From NCBI GenBank assembly GCA_022824585.1, contig JAJDZN010000018.1:1-49547 (forward strand): a stretch of 49,547 bases of DNA, given 5' to 3'. Origin of the DNA: Bryobacterales bacterium (GTDB taxonomy: Bacteria > Acidobacteriota > Terriglobia > Bryobacterales > UBA6623). Shown one piece after another: positions 9,091 through 18,326 of the stretch. Numbering within the stretch: position 1 is the stretch's first letter; the number at the start of each line of letters is the position of its first letter. The translations under genes were made by a program, and so were the position numbers. The notes under the pieces are model-generated. The model was not told where the DNA came from and ran no database searches. It saw nothing but the letters and a program-made list of their open reading frames with translations.

Positions 9091-10106
9091 CGCGGCTCGT
9101 AGCTCTTGCTGAATCCAGTCCGTGAATTCGTCACTGAAAACCGGCCGTCAGGCTGCACCGACGCCTTGATCCAGTGGGCGGCGCAGCCCTCGGTCTCGCC
9201 CGTGTTGGCGATGAACTCCTCACTGGGGTTGTGCTCCGCCCCGCTCTCCACCGCCCGGTGCACCTGCCACAGATCGACCAGGGACTCGGTGGACATCAGC
9301 GCGCTGAAGGTCGCCGGGCTGCCTCCCTTGCGCGGCCCGTTGTTCATCACCGCCACGAGCGGCTGGATGGCCTGGATATGCGCGGGGGCGCCGGACATGT
9401 GCATTCCGTGGTGGGTGACCTGGTACAGGTCGACGACGCCGAACAGATTGACCGGGCAGGCGGTCTCGATTTCGTAGTTCCAAGTCAGGTCTCCCAAGTC
9501 GAGGAATTCAAAGTCTCCGACGCGAATCATAAACCCGACGCTCTTGCCATTCTCCCCCTTGTCAACACGCTTCGCCGCGGCGCCGCGGCAAGCGGGGTTG
9601 GGGGACGCCCCTGCCAGAGGCTCATCCAAGAAGCGGCTGCGGGCCGCCACGAAGACGAAGTCCGTGCTGGCCAAGGGCAGCCTCTGGCCGGGCTCGGCCC
9701 GGATGCGCCCGTCCCCGGCGGTGTCGACATAGCTTTGCCACAGTGCGTCCGCGCGCTCGTTCCAGCCCACCTCAACGCTGTCGCCGTGATCGACGAAATT
9801 GTGGATCGGCACGCGATCGGCCAATTCAGCCACCCCTCCCGTATGGTCGCGGTGGAAGTGCGACGCGATGAAATAGTCCAATTCGAGCTTGCCCACCTCC
9901 TCGCCGAGGACTTTCACGATGCGTTCGGCATCGCGCCCCTCGAAGCCCGGCCAGCCGGCATCCATTAGGATGGTCTCGGCCTCAGGTGTCACGACTAGGG
10001 TCGCTGCCCCGCCCTCGACATCGATCCAGTAGATGTCCAACGTCGCGCCCGCCGCCCGCGGGCCGACCGCCGAGACTAGAAGAATCGCGAGAAACAGGGC
10101 TTTCAT
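9087..10106 (-). CDS. Secreted metallo-beta-lactamase-fold hydrolase
   Basis: A 339-residue exported MBL-fold protein related to the ComEC/Rec2 beta-lactamase-like domain. The metal site is shown by HFHRDHTGG (HxHxDH motif), followed by later family His and Asp blocks (LDLGDLTWN, VTHHGMHMSG). The frame is open to 10286, but I choose ATG 10106, which gives a proper signal peptide (MKALFLAILLVSAVGPRAAG). It is probably periplasmic. Substrate is unknown; it could be a phosphodiesterase-like or general hydrolase. It converges on the S41 gene with a 4-base overlap. Confidence 0.82.
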   Translation of the reverse strand: MKALFLAILLVSAVGPRAAGATLDIYWIDVEGGAATLVVTPEAETILMDAGWPGFEGRDAERIVKVLGEEVGKLELDYFIASHFHRDHTGGVAELADRVPIHNFVDHGDSVEVGWNERADALWQSYVDTAGDGRIRAEPGQRLPLASTDFVFVAARSRFLDEPLAGASPNPACRGAAAKRVDKGENGKSVGFMIRVGDFEFLDLGDLTWNYEIETACPVNLFGVVDLYQVTHHGMHMSGAPAHIQAIQPLVAVMNNGPRKGGSPATFSALMSTESLVDLWQVHRAVESGAEHNPSEEFIANTGETEGCAAHWIKASVQPDGRFSVTNSRTGFSKSYEPR

Positions 10107-10324
10107 GACCACAACATCATAAAGCCCCGCAAGCCCTGACTCGGTCTCCCGCGTCTGCCGCGACGCCGCGACGATGTCCCGAAGCCCTGGCGGACCGCGC
10201 TCGACACGCACATGCTGGTAGGATTGAAGAATCGGGCCCGCCACTCGCGCTGGGCCCTCAGCGCCTTGGTCGATTGTCGCCGCCACACTGCGCTAGACTG
10301 GAAGTGGGAGGTTCATGCACAAGC

Positions 10325-10651
10325 ATGTCTAGGGTAACTCTCGCGCTCTTGAGCGCAGCGCTATTCGTTGTCGGCGGGGCTGTGGCCGACGACCAGCCTG
10401 GCGATGTCGCCAAGGGCAAGGAAGCATTCCAGCAGCGCTGTCTGGTTTGTCACTTCGAGGACAGCGCTGAGAAGAAGATCGGACCCGGCTTGGCCGGCAT
10501 CAAGGAAGGCACGCTGCCGAGCGGCAAGGAAGCCACCTTGGAGAATGTCCTCGAGAACCTGAACAAGGGCGGCAACGGCATGCCCGCGTTCGAGCAGATG
10601 CTCAGCGACGAGGAGAAGAGCGATATCACAGCCTACGTCCTGAGCTTGTAG
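10325..10651 (+). CDS. Small exported c-type cytochrome
   Basis: A 108-residue class I cytochrome c. An N-terminal signal peptide of about 20 residues ends near VGGAVADD; the haem is attached at CLVCH (CxxCH), and the sixth ligand is probably the Met of NGMPAF near the C-terminus, followed by a terminal helix (EKSDITAYVLSL). This is the c5/cL-like small periplasmic electron carrier layout. I use ATG 10325 rather than the longer open frame, because it starts directly at the signal peptide. A carrier between respiratory complexes is likely; the partner is unknown. Confidence 0.88.
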   Translation: MSRVTLALLSAALFVVGGAVADDQPGDVAKGKEAFQQRCLVCHFEDSAEKKIGPGLAGIKEGTLPSGKEATLENVLENLNKGGNGMPAFEQMLSDEEKSDITAYVLSL

Positions 10652-10742
10652 TGCGCAGCCCGATGCATGGGCGCGCAACCGCGAAGTCGTGCCGCCGGCC
10701 GCCCAAGTCCCTTTGATGGGGTACGGCCGCCCGCAACAGGAG

Positions 10743-10748
10743 CAACTA
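10743..10748 (+). promoter_or_regulatory. Strong ribosome binding site region of acpP
   Basis: The sequence ACAGGAGCAACT directly precedes the ATG at 10748. The AGGAG core (10738-10742, just upstream of the span given) sits at normal spacing and decides the start: it gives a 79-residue acyl carrier protein, whereas the open frame continues upstream to 10667 without a comparable site. Confidence 0.6.
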
Positions 10749-10987
10749 TGGACATTGAGAAGAAGGTCACCGAAATCATCTGCGAGCAACTCAGCGTCGA
10801 GGAGTCGCAGGTGACTCCCGAGGCGAAATTCCAAGAGACCCTCAACGCCGACTCGCTCGATATCGTCGAGCTGATCATGGCGTTTGAGGAGGGTTTCGAT
10901 ATCGAAATCCCCGACGACCAAGCCGAGGGCATCCGCACCGTCGGCGACGCGATCAAGTACATCGAAGCGGCCGCGTCGGACGAATAA
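10748..10987 (+). CDS. acpP: Acyl carrier protein
   Basis: A 79-residue acidic acyl carrier protein. Ser36 in [10 protein letters not shown] is the 4'-phosphopantetheine attachment site, and the helix after it ([16 protein letters not shown]) is the standard partner-recognition helix. It carries growing fatty-acyl chains for type II fatty acid synthesis in the cytoplasm. fabF follows after 11 bases, the classical acpP-fabF arrangement. The start is supported by an AGGAG ribosome binding site. Confidence 0.96.
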   Translation: MDIEKKVTEIICEQLSVEESQVTPEAKFQETLNADSLDIVELIMAFEEGFDIEIPDDQAEGIRTVGDAIKYIEAAASDE

Positions 10988-10998
10988 CAGGGGCACTG

Positions 10999-12240
10999 TT
11001 GGCAAGACGAGTCGTCGTTACCGGTGTGGGCCTCGTCTCCCCCGTGGGGGTGGGCACGGAGGCTTGCTGGTCCGCGATCCTGCGCGGATGCAACGGGATC
11101 GAGCGTATCACCCACTTCGACGCCAGCGCCTACGCCTGCCAGATCGCGGGCGAGGTGAAAGGCTTCGACCCGCGGGACTTCGTGACGGCCAAGGACCTGC
11201 GCAAGATGGCGCGCTTCATCTTCTTCGCGATCGCGGCCAGCGATTTCGCGATGGGGATGGCGGGCTTGGAGATCACGCCGGCCCTGTCGCCGCGCGTCGG
11301 CGTGTACGTGGGCAGCGGCATCGGCGGCTTCGACATCATCGAGCGCGAGCACGCGAAGCTGCTCAGCGCCGGACCGCGCCGGGTTACGCCCTTCTTTATC
11401 CCGGCCACGGTGGTCAACCTGGCCTCGGGCAACGTCTCGATTCGCTGGAATGCCAAGGGCCCTAACTCCGCCACGGCGACCGCCTGCACCAGCGGCGCTC
11501 ACGCGGTCGGCGACTCGTTTCGCCTGATTCAGAACGGATACGCCGACGCCATGATCTGCGGAGGCGCGGAAGCGGCGATCACGCCGATGAGCATCGCCGG
11601 CTTCGCGGCCATGAAGGCCCTGTCCACTCGCAATGACTGCCCGGAAACAGCCAGCCGGCCATGGGATGCCGACCGCGACGGCTTCGTGGTCGGCGAAGGG
11701 GCCGGCCTGCTGGTGCTGGAGGAGCTCGAATCGGCACAGCGTCGCGGAGCCCCGATCATGGCCGAGATGGTCGGCTACGGCATGAGCGGCGACGCGTACC
11801 ACATCACTTCTCCGGCCGAGGACGGAGAGGGAGCCGAGCGCGTCATGCGCAGCGCTCTCGAGGATGCGGGCGTTTCCGCCTCCGACGTCTCCTACATCAA
11901 CTCCCACGGCACCTCGACTCCGGTCGGCGACGTGATCGAGTCCCGCGCGATCGAGCGGCTGTTCGGCAAGGACGCCGGCAAGGTGGCGGTCAGCTCGACC
12001 AAGTCCATGACCGGACACCTGCTCGGCGGTGCCGGCGGCCTGGAAGCCGGCTTCTCGGCGCTGGCGGTGCGCGACCAGATCGCACCGCCAACGATCAATC
12101 TGCAACGTCCCGGCGAGGGCTGCAATCTGGACTACGTGCCGGGCAAGGCCCGTCCGATGGAAATCGAGTACGCCCTGAGCAACTCGTTCGGTTTCGGCGG
12201 CACCAACGGCGCTCTGGTCTTCCGGCGCTACAGCGGCTGA
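10999..12240 (+). CDS. fabF: Beta-ketoacyl-ACP synthase II
   Basis: FabF (413 residues), the thiolase-fold condensing enzyme that elongates acyl-ACP with malonyl-ACP. The catalytic triad is at the canonical places: Cys163 in TACTSGAH, His303 in NSHGTSTPVGD and His340 in MTGHLLGGAGG. Length is normal. The start is TTG, with GGGG eight bases upstream and immediately downstream of acpP; no in-frame ATG lies near. It is very probably co-transcribed with acpP, and possibly with etfBA, which begin 62 bases after its stop. Confidence 0.95.
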   Translation: MARRVVVTGVGLVSPVGVGTEACWSAILRGCNGIERITHFDASAYACQIAGEVKGFDPRDFVTAKDLRKMARFIFFAIAASDFAMGMAGLEITPALSPRVGVYVGSGIGGFDIIEREHAKLLSAGPRRVTPFFIPATVVNLASGNVSIRWNAKGPNSATATACTSGAHAVGDSFRLIQNGYADAMICGGAEAAITPMSIAGFAAMKALSTRNDCPETASRPWDADRDGFVVGEGAGLLVLEELESAQRRGAPIMAEMVGYGMSGDAYHITSPAEDGEGAERVMRSALEDAGVSASDVSYINSHGTSTPVGDVIESRAIERLFGKDAGKVAVSSTKSMTGHLLGGAGGLEAGFSALAVRDQIAPPTINLQRPGEGCNLDYVPGKARPMEIEYALSNSFGFGGTNGALVFRRYSG

Positions 12241-12302
12241 TCGGGCCCTGATTGCTAGAATTGCTGATTGGGCGGCCTTGACGCCGCGCTCCCCTCTGCA
12301 CC

Positions 12303-13073
12303 ATGAATATCTTTGTCTGCGTCAAGCAGGTCATGGCGCGGGACTCCGTGATCCGCCTTGACGAGGGCGCGACATGGGTGCGCGACGATGGCCTGACCTT
12401 CGAGATGAACGAGCCGGACACCTACGCGCTCGAAGAGGCGCTGCGGCTCAAGGAGAAGCACGGGGGAGAGGTCGTGGCCGTGACTGCCGGCCCGGCGCGG
12501 TCTGCCTCCACGCTGCGCGAAGCGCTCGCCAAGGGAGCCGACCGAGGCATCCACATCGAAGACGATCGCTTTGTCGAAGCCGACACTCACGCAACCGCGG
12601 CCGCGCTTGCCGCGGCCATCGGTCGGGAGCGGCACGACCTGATCCTGACCGGCCTGCAGTCCGACGATTCGGGCTTCGGCCAGACTGGCGTGATCCTCGC
12701 GGAAAAACTCGGCCTGCCGCATGCGACGATCATCATGGAGATTGACGCTTCGGGCTCGCAGCTGCGCTGCAAGCGCGAGTTGGAGGCTGGCTGGTTCCAG
12801 GCGGTCACGCTGCCCCAGCCAGCCCTGCTGACGATCCAGAGCGGCATTAACAAAGTGCGCTACGCCACCCTGATGGGAATCAAGCGGGCCCGCAAGAAGC
12901 CGCTCCAGCGCTACACGACCGACGAACTGGGTATCGAGATCACGGCGCAACAGAGCGTTCGGCGACTCTACCAGCCGCGGCAAGCGAAACAGACCGTGTT
13001 CTTGGAGGGTGGCAGCCGCGAGGTCGCGGAAGAGCTCCTCAACAAGCTTCGGTTCGAGGCGCGAGTGATATGA
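12303..13073 (+). CDS. etfB: Electron transfer flavoprotein beta subunit
   Basis: EtfB (256 residues), the AMP-binding subunit of the heterodimer that takes electrons from acyl-CoA dehydrogenases and passes them to ETF-quinone oxidoreductase. Family blocks are the N-terminal VKQVMARDSV, MNEPDTYALEEALRLKE, and LTGLQSDDSGFGQTGVILAE, the AMP-binding loop. The C-terminal arm wraps the alpha subunit. Its stop overlaps the start of etfA in ATGA, implying translational coupling. Confidence 0.95.
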   Translation: MNIFVCVKQVMARDSVIRLDEGATWVRDDGLTFEMNEPDTYALEEALRLKEKHGGEVVAVTAGPARSASTLREALAKGADRGIHIEDDRFVEADTHATAAALAAAIGRERHDLILTGLQSDDSGFGQTGVILAEKLGLPHATIIMEIDASGSQLRCKRELEAGWFQAVTLPQPALLTIQSGINKVRYATLMGIKRARKKPLQRYTTDELGIEITAQQSVRRLYQPRQAKQTVFLEGGSREVAEELLNKLRFEARVI

Positions 13074-14050
13074 GCATCCTACTGGTCACTGAACAGCAGG
13101 ACGGCAAGTGGCACCGCATGTCGTTCGAAGCCCTGGCGGCCGCTCAAGAAGCCGCGGCCGGCATCGACTCGCCACTGGTTGCCGCCGTCGTCGGATCGGG
13201 AGTCGGACAGCTCGCTGCCGAACTTGCCAGCAAGCGAGTCTCGGAGGTCGTCGCGATCGACAGTCCCGAGCTGGCCCAATACAGCCCGGACGGATTCGCG
13301 TCGGCACTGCGCCAAGCGGTCGAACAAGTCAATCCTCGCTTGGTTCTCTTCCCACATACCTACCAAGTGCGCGACCTAGTCCCGAAGCTCGCCGCCTCGC
13401 TCGGAGGGTGCTTCGTCAGCGACATCGTTGACATGCGATTCGACGGCGGCGCGCCGATCTTCGTCAGGCAGCTGTTCCAAGGCAAGCTGCACGCCGACGT
13501 GTCCGCATCCGGCGAGCCGCCCCACTTCGTGTCCGTGCAATCGGGCGCGTACCGGGCCGACGCGGTGGCCGAGGGCCCGGCGCCAGCCCCCATTCGCAAC
13601 CTCGCAGTGTCGCTGGATGCCAGCGTGATACGGACCCAGGCGGAACCTCCGTATCAGGACGCCAAGGATGCGGTGGACCTCGGTTCGGCGCCAATTATCG
13701 TCTCGGTCGGGCGCGGCATCCAAGATCCGGACAACATCCCGCAGGCCGAGGCGCTGGCCAAGGCTCTCGGGGGAGAGCTGGCCGCATCCCGTCCGATCTG
13801 CGACAGCGGCTGGCTGCCGCTAGAGCGCCAGATCGGCAGTTCAGGGCAGACTGTCGCGCCAGATCTCTACCTCGCGCTCGGCATCTCCGGGGCGATCCAG
13901 CACGTGGTCGGCATGAAGGGCGCCAAGACGATCGTCGCGATCAACAAGGATGCCGGGGCGCCAATCTTCGAGATCGCCGACTACGGGATCGTGGCCGACC
14001 TGTTCGACGTGGTGCCGAAGCTGATCGAAGCGCTCGAAGCTTCGAACTAG
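13070..14050 (+). CDS. etfA: Electron transfer flavoprotein alpha subunit
   Basis: EtfA (326 residues), the FAD-binding subunit. The C-terminal FAD domain shows [32 protein letters not shown] and [15 protein letters not shown], all signature parts of the flavin pocket. The first half is the alpha-specific Rossmann-like domain. It starts inside the etfB stop codon (ATGA). Placement after acpP-fabF suggests a lipid-metabolism gene block, but the ETF itself would serve acyl-CoA oxidation encoded elsewhere. Confidence 0.95.
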   Translation: MSILLVTEQQDGKWHRMSFEALAAAQEAAAGIDSPLVAAVVGSGVGQLAAELASKRVSEVVAIDSPELAQYSPDGFASALRQAVEQVNPRLVLFPHTYQVRDLVPKLAASLGGCFVSDIVDMRFDGGAPIFVRQLFQGKLHADVSASGEPPHFVSVQSGAYRADAVAEGPAPAPIRNLAVSLDASVIRTQAEPPYQDAKDAVDLGSAPIIVSVGRGIQDPDNIPQAEALAKALGGELAASRPICDSGWLPLERQIGSSGQTVAPDLYLALGISGAIQHVVGMKGAKTIVAINKDAGAPIFEIADYGIVADLFDVVPKLIEALEASN

Positions 14051-14097
14051 CCGGATCGTTGCCGCAGCGCGGCGGCAGGTGAGAAGATACGGTCGGC

Positions 14098-15591
14098 ATG
14101 CGAGAGCTTCCCCGAGTCCTGACAGCGACCGCGCTGGCGGTCGCAGCGCTGGCGTGCGGCAGCGGAACAACGCCCGCCAGCCGCGAGCCGGGTGATCGAC
14201 CGAATTTCGTGCTCGTCTTCATCGACGACATGGGCTACGGGGATATCGGGGCCTTCGGCTCGCGCGAGAATCGCACGCCTCGCATCGACGCCATGGCCGC
14301 GGAAGGCATGAAGCTCACAAGCTTCTACGCCCATCCGGTCTGCACGCCATCGAGGGCCGCCTTGCTGACCGGGGCCTACCCGATTCGCAACGGGCTGCAG
14401 ACCGGCTATTGGCACCCGGTGCTAATGCCGGCCGACCCGCAGGGCATCCATCCGGACGAAGTCACGGTTGCGGAAGTCCTCAAGCAGCGCGGCTACGCCA
14501 CAGGGATCGTCGGCAAGTGGCACCTCGGCGACCAGCCCGAGTTCCTTCCCAACAATCACGGCTTCGACTACTACTTCGGCCTGCCGTATTCCAACGACAT
14601 GAGCCCGTTCATGCCGCTCAATCCTCGCAACCACCCCCCGCTCCCGCTACTGCGCGATGGCGACGTGATCCGCGAGGTGCCCGAAGACCAGTCATTCCTC
14701 ACCGGCGCGTACACGGCCGAGGCACTCTCCTTCATCGACCGCCACCACGCCCAGCCGTTCTTCCTGTACGTGCCGCATTCCATGGTTCACGTTCCGCTGT
14801 GGGCGGGCGAGCAATTCAAGGCCACGTCCGAGAACGGCATCCTCGGCGACTGCATCGAGGAGATCGACTGGAGCGTGGGGCAGATTCGCGACAAGCTCGA
14901 AGAGCACGGAATCGCCGCGAACACGCTCGTGTTCTTCACCTCCGACAACGGGCCCGCAAGAGGCAGCGCAGGCCCTCTGCGCGGACGCAAGGGCAGCACC
15001 TACGAGGGAGGCTTGCGCGTGCCGACCGTGGCGTACTGGCCCGGCACGATCCCGGCCGGCACATCGTACGGCGACACCGCTACCACCATGGACATCCTGC
15101 CGACGTTCGCCAGCCTAGCGGGCGGCGAGTACCCGGCGGAGCGGATTGACGGCCACGACATCTCCGGCGTGCTCAAGGGCGACACGGCGCGAGACTCCCC
15201 CTACGAGGCCTTCTACTACTACCGGGGTTACGAATTGCGCGCCGTTCGCAGCGGAGCATGGAAACTGCACACAGACGGCACGCTCTACAATCTTGAAGCC
15301 GACATCGCCGAAAGCCGCGACGAGGCCGCGACCCATCCCGAGGTGAAAGCGCGCCTACAGTCGCTCTTGGAGCACGCGCGCGAGGCTCTGGGCGACGGTC
15401 CGGTGTGGCCGGGCGATCCGGGCATCGCTCTGCCGCCGACTGCGAGGCCGATCGGGACGATCTCCAGGTCGCCGGAACTGCTGATCCCGCGCCACGGGGC
15501 TAGCGGCAGCGCCGCTCACGAGCCGCCGATCCGCAGCAAGACCACGAATGTCACGCCCCCGCCGGGCTTCGAGCGCCCCGCGAACTGGTAG
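14098..15591 (+). CDS. Lipoprotein sulfatase (formylglycine type)
   Basis: A 497-residue arylsulfatase-family hydrolase. A signal peptide with lipobox ends at Cys20 (AALAC), so it is probably a lipoprotein. The Ca2+-binding site begins with FIDDMGYGD and the formylglycine precursor is Cys82 in CTPSRAALLTG. The C-terminal part carries the second metal Asp-Asn pair (TSDNGPA). It hydrolyses a sulfate ester on an unknown glycan or small molecule. It needs oxidation of Cys82 by a maturase (FGE or anSME) that is not in this window. First of three sulfatases here; it follows etfA by 47 bases. Confidence 0.92.
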   Translation: MRELPRVLTATALAVAALACGSGTTPASREPGDRPNFVLVFIDDMGYGDIGAFGSRENRTPRIDAMAAEGMKLTSFYAHPVCTPSRAALLTGAYPIRNGLQTGYWHPVLMPADPQGIHPDEVTVAEVLKQRGYATGIVGKWHLGDQPEFLPNNHGFDYYFGLPYSNDMSPFMPLNPRNHPPLPLLRDGDVIREVPEDQSFLTGAYTAEALSFIDRHHAQPFFLYVPHSMVHVPLWAGEQFKATSENGILGDCIEEIDWSVGQIRDKLEEHGIAANTLVFFTSDNGPARGSAGPLRGRKGSTYEGGLRVPTVAYWPGTIPAGTSYGDTATTMDILPTFASLAGGEYPAERIDGHDISGVLKGDTARDSPYEAFYYYRGYELRAVRSGAWKLHTDGTLYNLEADIAESRDEAATHPEVKARLQSLLEHAREALGDGPVWPGDPGIALPPTARPIGTISRSPELLIPRHGASGSAAHEPPIRSKTTNVTPPPGFERPANW

Positions 15592-15618
15592 CGTTCGGTC
15601 CGCTTCGCCGACTCTGGG

Positions 15619-18174
15619 TCACTCCTGAGCGTCCCCGGCGCCCTTGACGGCTCCGAGCACGCGGCGCAGCAAGCCGCGCTTGGGGGGAGCGTTCGCTTCC
15701 AACTCAGCCCGCAACGCAGCCCTCCGGCGGGCGTCCCGATGCCGGGAAGTGTCCGCAGTATCGGGTTCCGTGCCCGCCACATAGACCTCTTCCTTGCAGT
15801 TTTGGCAGTAGTGGTCGGCCAGCACTCGCTGCACGGCACTGACGGGCACGCGCACGACGCCTTCGGGTTCTGTGAAGGGTCCCGGATTCGCGTACGTGGC
15901 CAGCTGTCGGACCTTTTGCATGAACATCGCCCAGATCGGCAACGCCGAATGCGCCCCTTCCAGGCCGAGATCGGTGTTGTCGTCGAATCCGACCCACACC
16001 ACGCAAATCAGGTCATTTGTAAAGCCGGCGAACCACCCGTCATCGTCGGTGCCGGTCTTGCCCGCAGCGTCGGTAATGCCGTACGTAAACCGAGCCCGAA
16101 TGCCCGAGCCGTGCCGGATCACGTCCTGCATGATGTGCGTCACCATGTAGGCCACGCGGGTGTCCATCACCGGCTTTTGTTCGACCTCGCTCTGGTACAG
16201 CGTCCCGCCTGCATCGTCGCGCACGTAGCGCACGAAGCGGGGCTCGACGCGCACGCCACCATTGACGAATGACGAGTATGCCGCGGCGACTTCGACCGGC
16301 GTCACCTCGTACGTGCCGAGAAACATGGAAGGAACCGGCAGTATGTCGGTTCCCATTCCGGCGCGGCGGGCAAGATCGAGCACCCGCTGGTAGCCCGCCA
16401 TCTGCCCCACCTTCACTGTCGCGACATTGATCGAGCGCATCAGCGCGTAGCGCAGGCTGATTAGCCCGTAGTAGTGGTCGAGGTGATTCGACGGCTCGTA
16501 GGGCGGCTGCAATTCGCTGAATTCGAACGAAGTGGGCTCGTCAAGCACCAGAGTGCTCGGCGTCAGCACGCCGGGAGGCGGCGGATACTGCGTGCGGGCG
16601 TACTCGGGCAGCGCCTGGCCGTAGCCGCGGTCGATGGTCAGCTGGCGCTCGCGGTCCAGGACGGTGTCCATCGCGGCCGCGAACACGAACGGCTTGAAGA
16701 CCGAACCCGGCTGGCGCTTCGCCAGCGCGCGGTTGAGCTGGCTCCCGCCGTAGTCCCGGCCGCCTACAACCGCCTTGATTTCGCCCGTGCGGGGGTCCAT
16801 CGCGACCAGCGCTACCTGCGCCCGCGGGGGCTCTTGGTCGCGGTAGCGGCGCTGCCGCGCGATCCGTTCATCCACGAGTTTCATGCCCTCGCGGACGGCT
16901 TCGACGGCGAATTCCTGCAGCTGCTTGTCCAGCGTGGTGTACACCCAGTAGTTCTTCGTGACGAGATCGTCTGTCTCGAAGTGGCCTTCGAGGCTCTTGT
17001 TGACCAAGTCGATGTAGTACGGCGCGTCGCGCGACTCCATGTGCCCGCGCGACAGCTCGATCTCCGCGGCCGAGGCCTCTTCGAAAGTCGCGTCGTCGAT
17101 GAAGCCCTCGCGCAGCATTGCCGACAGCACTTGGTTGCGCCTGAACTTGGCCCGGTCAGGGTAGCGGTACGGGTTGAGGTAGCTAGGCCCTTGCGGCAAG
17201 CCGGCCATCAGGGCCGCCTCGGGCAGGGTCACGTCTCGCACGTCCTTGTCGAAGAAGCCCCGCGCGGCCTCCCCGAAGCCGTGGACGTTGAAGCTGCCCT
17301 GCCGACCCATGAAGACTTGGTTCGAGTAGTTCTCGAAGATCTGATCCTTGGTCAGCCGACCCTCGAGTTGGACGGCAATCATGGCCTCGGCAAGCTTGCG
17401 CTTCACCGTCGTTTCCCTCGTGAGGAAGAAGTTGCGGGCGAGCTGCTGGCTCAGCGTTGACGTTCCCCTAGGCCGCTTCCACTCCCTCAGGCCCTCGATC
17501 GCCGCTCCGGTAGTGCGAATGAAGTCGATGCCGTGGTGCGAGTAGAACCGGTGGTCCTCGATCGCAATGACCGCATCGATCAGGTGCTGCGGGTAGTCGC
17601 TGAACTTGAACAGCCGACGCTTGGAGCGTTCTTGGTCGAACTGGTTCGTGATCAGCTCGGGCTCGATCTGGTACGCCTCCAACTTCTCGCCGGTGTCTGT
17701 CAGGACAATCTCGGCTATGTGGGAGTCTTCGACAGAGATTCGGGCGGGGTCGGGTGTGAAGTGTGACAGGGGGCCGGGGTGGATCTCGATGTGGCCGTCC
17801 CCAAGTTCGTACCAGCCGACGCGGTTTTCCGGATCGCGCGTGTAGCCGGCGGCTCGCAGGTTGCGGGCGATTGCCGCCACGGTCCCCGGGTCACCGACAG
17901 AGATCGTGCGAGGCGTGGCCAAGAAGCGGGCAGTCCGGTCGAACGCGCCGCCATCGAGGCGCAAGTCAATGATGGCGCTGTACTTCCAGTAGTAATGGTT
18001 GTACACGACGCCGCCGACCACGCCGGCGACTAGGCACACGCCCAGCGATACGGTTCCGAGCGGAGTCCGCACGAATCGAGCGATTCGGTTGAGGAAGCCG
18101 AGGCGAAAGCGCACCTTGGCCCCCCGATGCCGGGCCCCGCTCGGTCCCGGATGGACCTTCTTCGCAGTGGTCAT
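15619..18174 (-). CDS. Bifunctional penicillin-binding protein, PBP1b-like
   Basis: An 851-residue class A PBP that polymerises and crosslinks peptidoglycan. A basic cytoplasmic tail and one transmembrane helix (about 38-57) are followed by a UB2H-like region (NLRAAGYTRDPE) and the GT51 transglycosylase with its catalytic Glu near residue 206 (AIEDHRFYSHHG). The transpeptidase has SxxK at Ser491 (PGSVFKPF), SxN in RSINVATVK, and KTG in AAGKTGTDDD. A basic tail after a CQNC pair ends the protein. The frame is open to a TTG at 18213; I prefer ATG 18174, but cannot exclude the longer form. UB2H points to outer-membrane lipoprotein activation of LpoB type. Confidence 0.92.
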   Translation of the reverse strand: MTTAKKVHPGPSGARHRGAKVRFRLGFLNRIARFVRTPLGTVSLGVCLVAGVVGGVVYNHYYWKYSAIIDLRLDGGAFDRTARFLATPRTISVGDPGTVAAIARNLRAAGYTRDPENRVGWYELGDGHIEIHPGPLSHFTPDPARISVEDSHIAEIVLTDTGEKLEAYQIEPELITNQFDQERSKRRLFKFSDYPQHLIDAVIAIEDHRFYSHHGIDFIRTTGAAIEGLREWKRPRGTSTLSQQLARNFFLTRETTVKRKLAEAMIAVQLEGRLTKDQIFENYSNQVFMGRQGSFNVHGFGEAARGFFDKDVRDVTLPEAALMAGLPQGPSYLNPYRYPDRAKFRRNQVLSAMLREGFIDDATFEEASAAEIELSRGHMESRDAPYYIDLVNKSLEGHFETDDLVTKNYWVYTTLDKQLQEFAVEAVREGMKLVDERIARQRRYRDQEPPRAQVALVAMDPRTGEIKAVVGGRDYGGSQLNRALAKRQPGSVFKPFVFAAAMDTVLDRERQLTIDRGYGQALPEYARTQYPPPPGVLTPSTLVLDEPTSFEFSELQPPYEPSNHLDHYYGLISLRYALMRSINVATVKVGQMAGYQRVLDLARRAGMGTDILPVPSMFLGTYEVTPVEVAAAYSSFVNGGVRVEPRFVRYVRDDAGGTLYQSEVEQKPVMDTRVAYMVTHIMQDVIRHGSGIRARFTYGITDAAGKTGTDDDGWFAGFTNDLICVVWVGFDDNTDLGLEGAHSALPIWAMFMQKVRQLATYANPGPFTEPEGVVRVPVSAVQRVLADHYCQNCKEEVYVAGTEPDTADTSRHRDARRRAALRAELEANAPPKRGLLRRVLGAVKGAGDAQE

Positions 18175-18326
18175 GCTGCGGTGCACCCGATGAGAGGCGA
18201 TTCTCCGGCTCAAGCGACCGCTGGCGGCTGCAGAGCCCGGCCAGCGCCTCCGGAAACGGGCGGTGCTCTAACGTTTTGACGCAACCCCGGCTGCGTCCGT
18301 TTCGCTCCCGTGCCCGTCTGCCGGCG

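Noticed and set aside
10633..12105. A 490-codon minus-strand frame opposite acpP and fabF
   Set aside because: It is a shadow of two genes with canonical active sites; no domain is visible.
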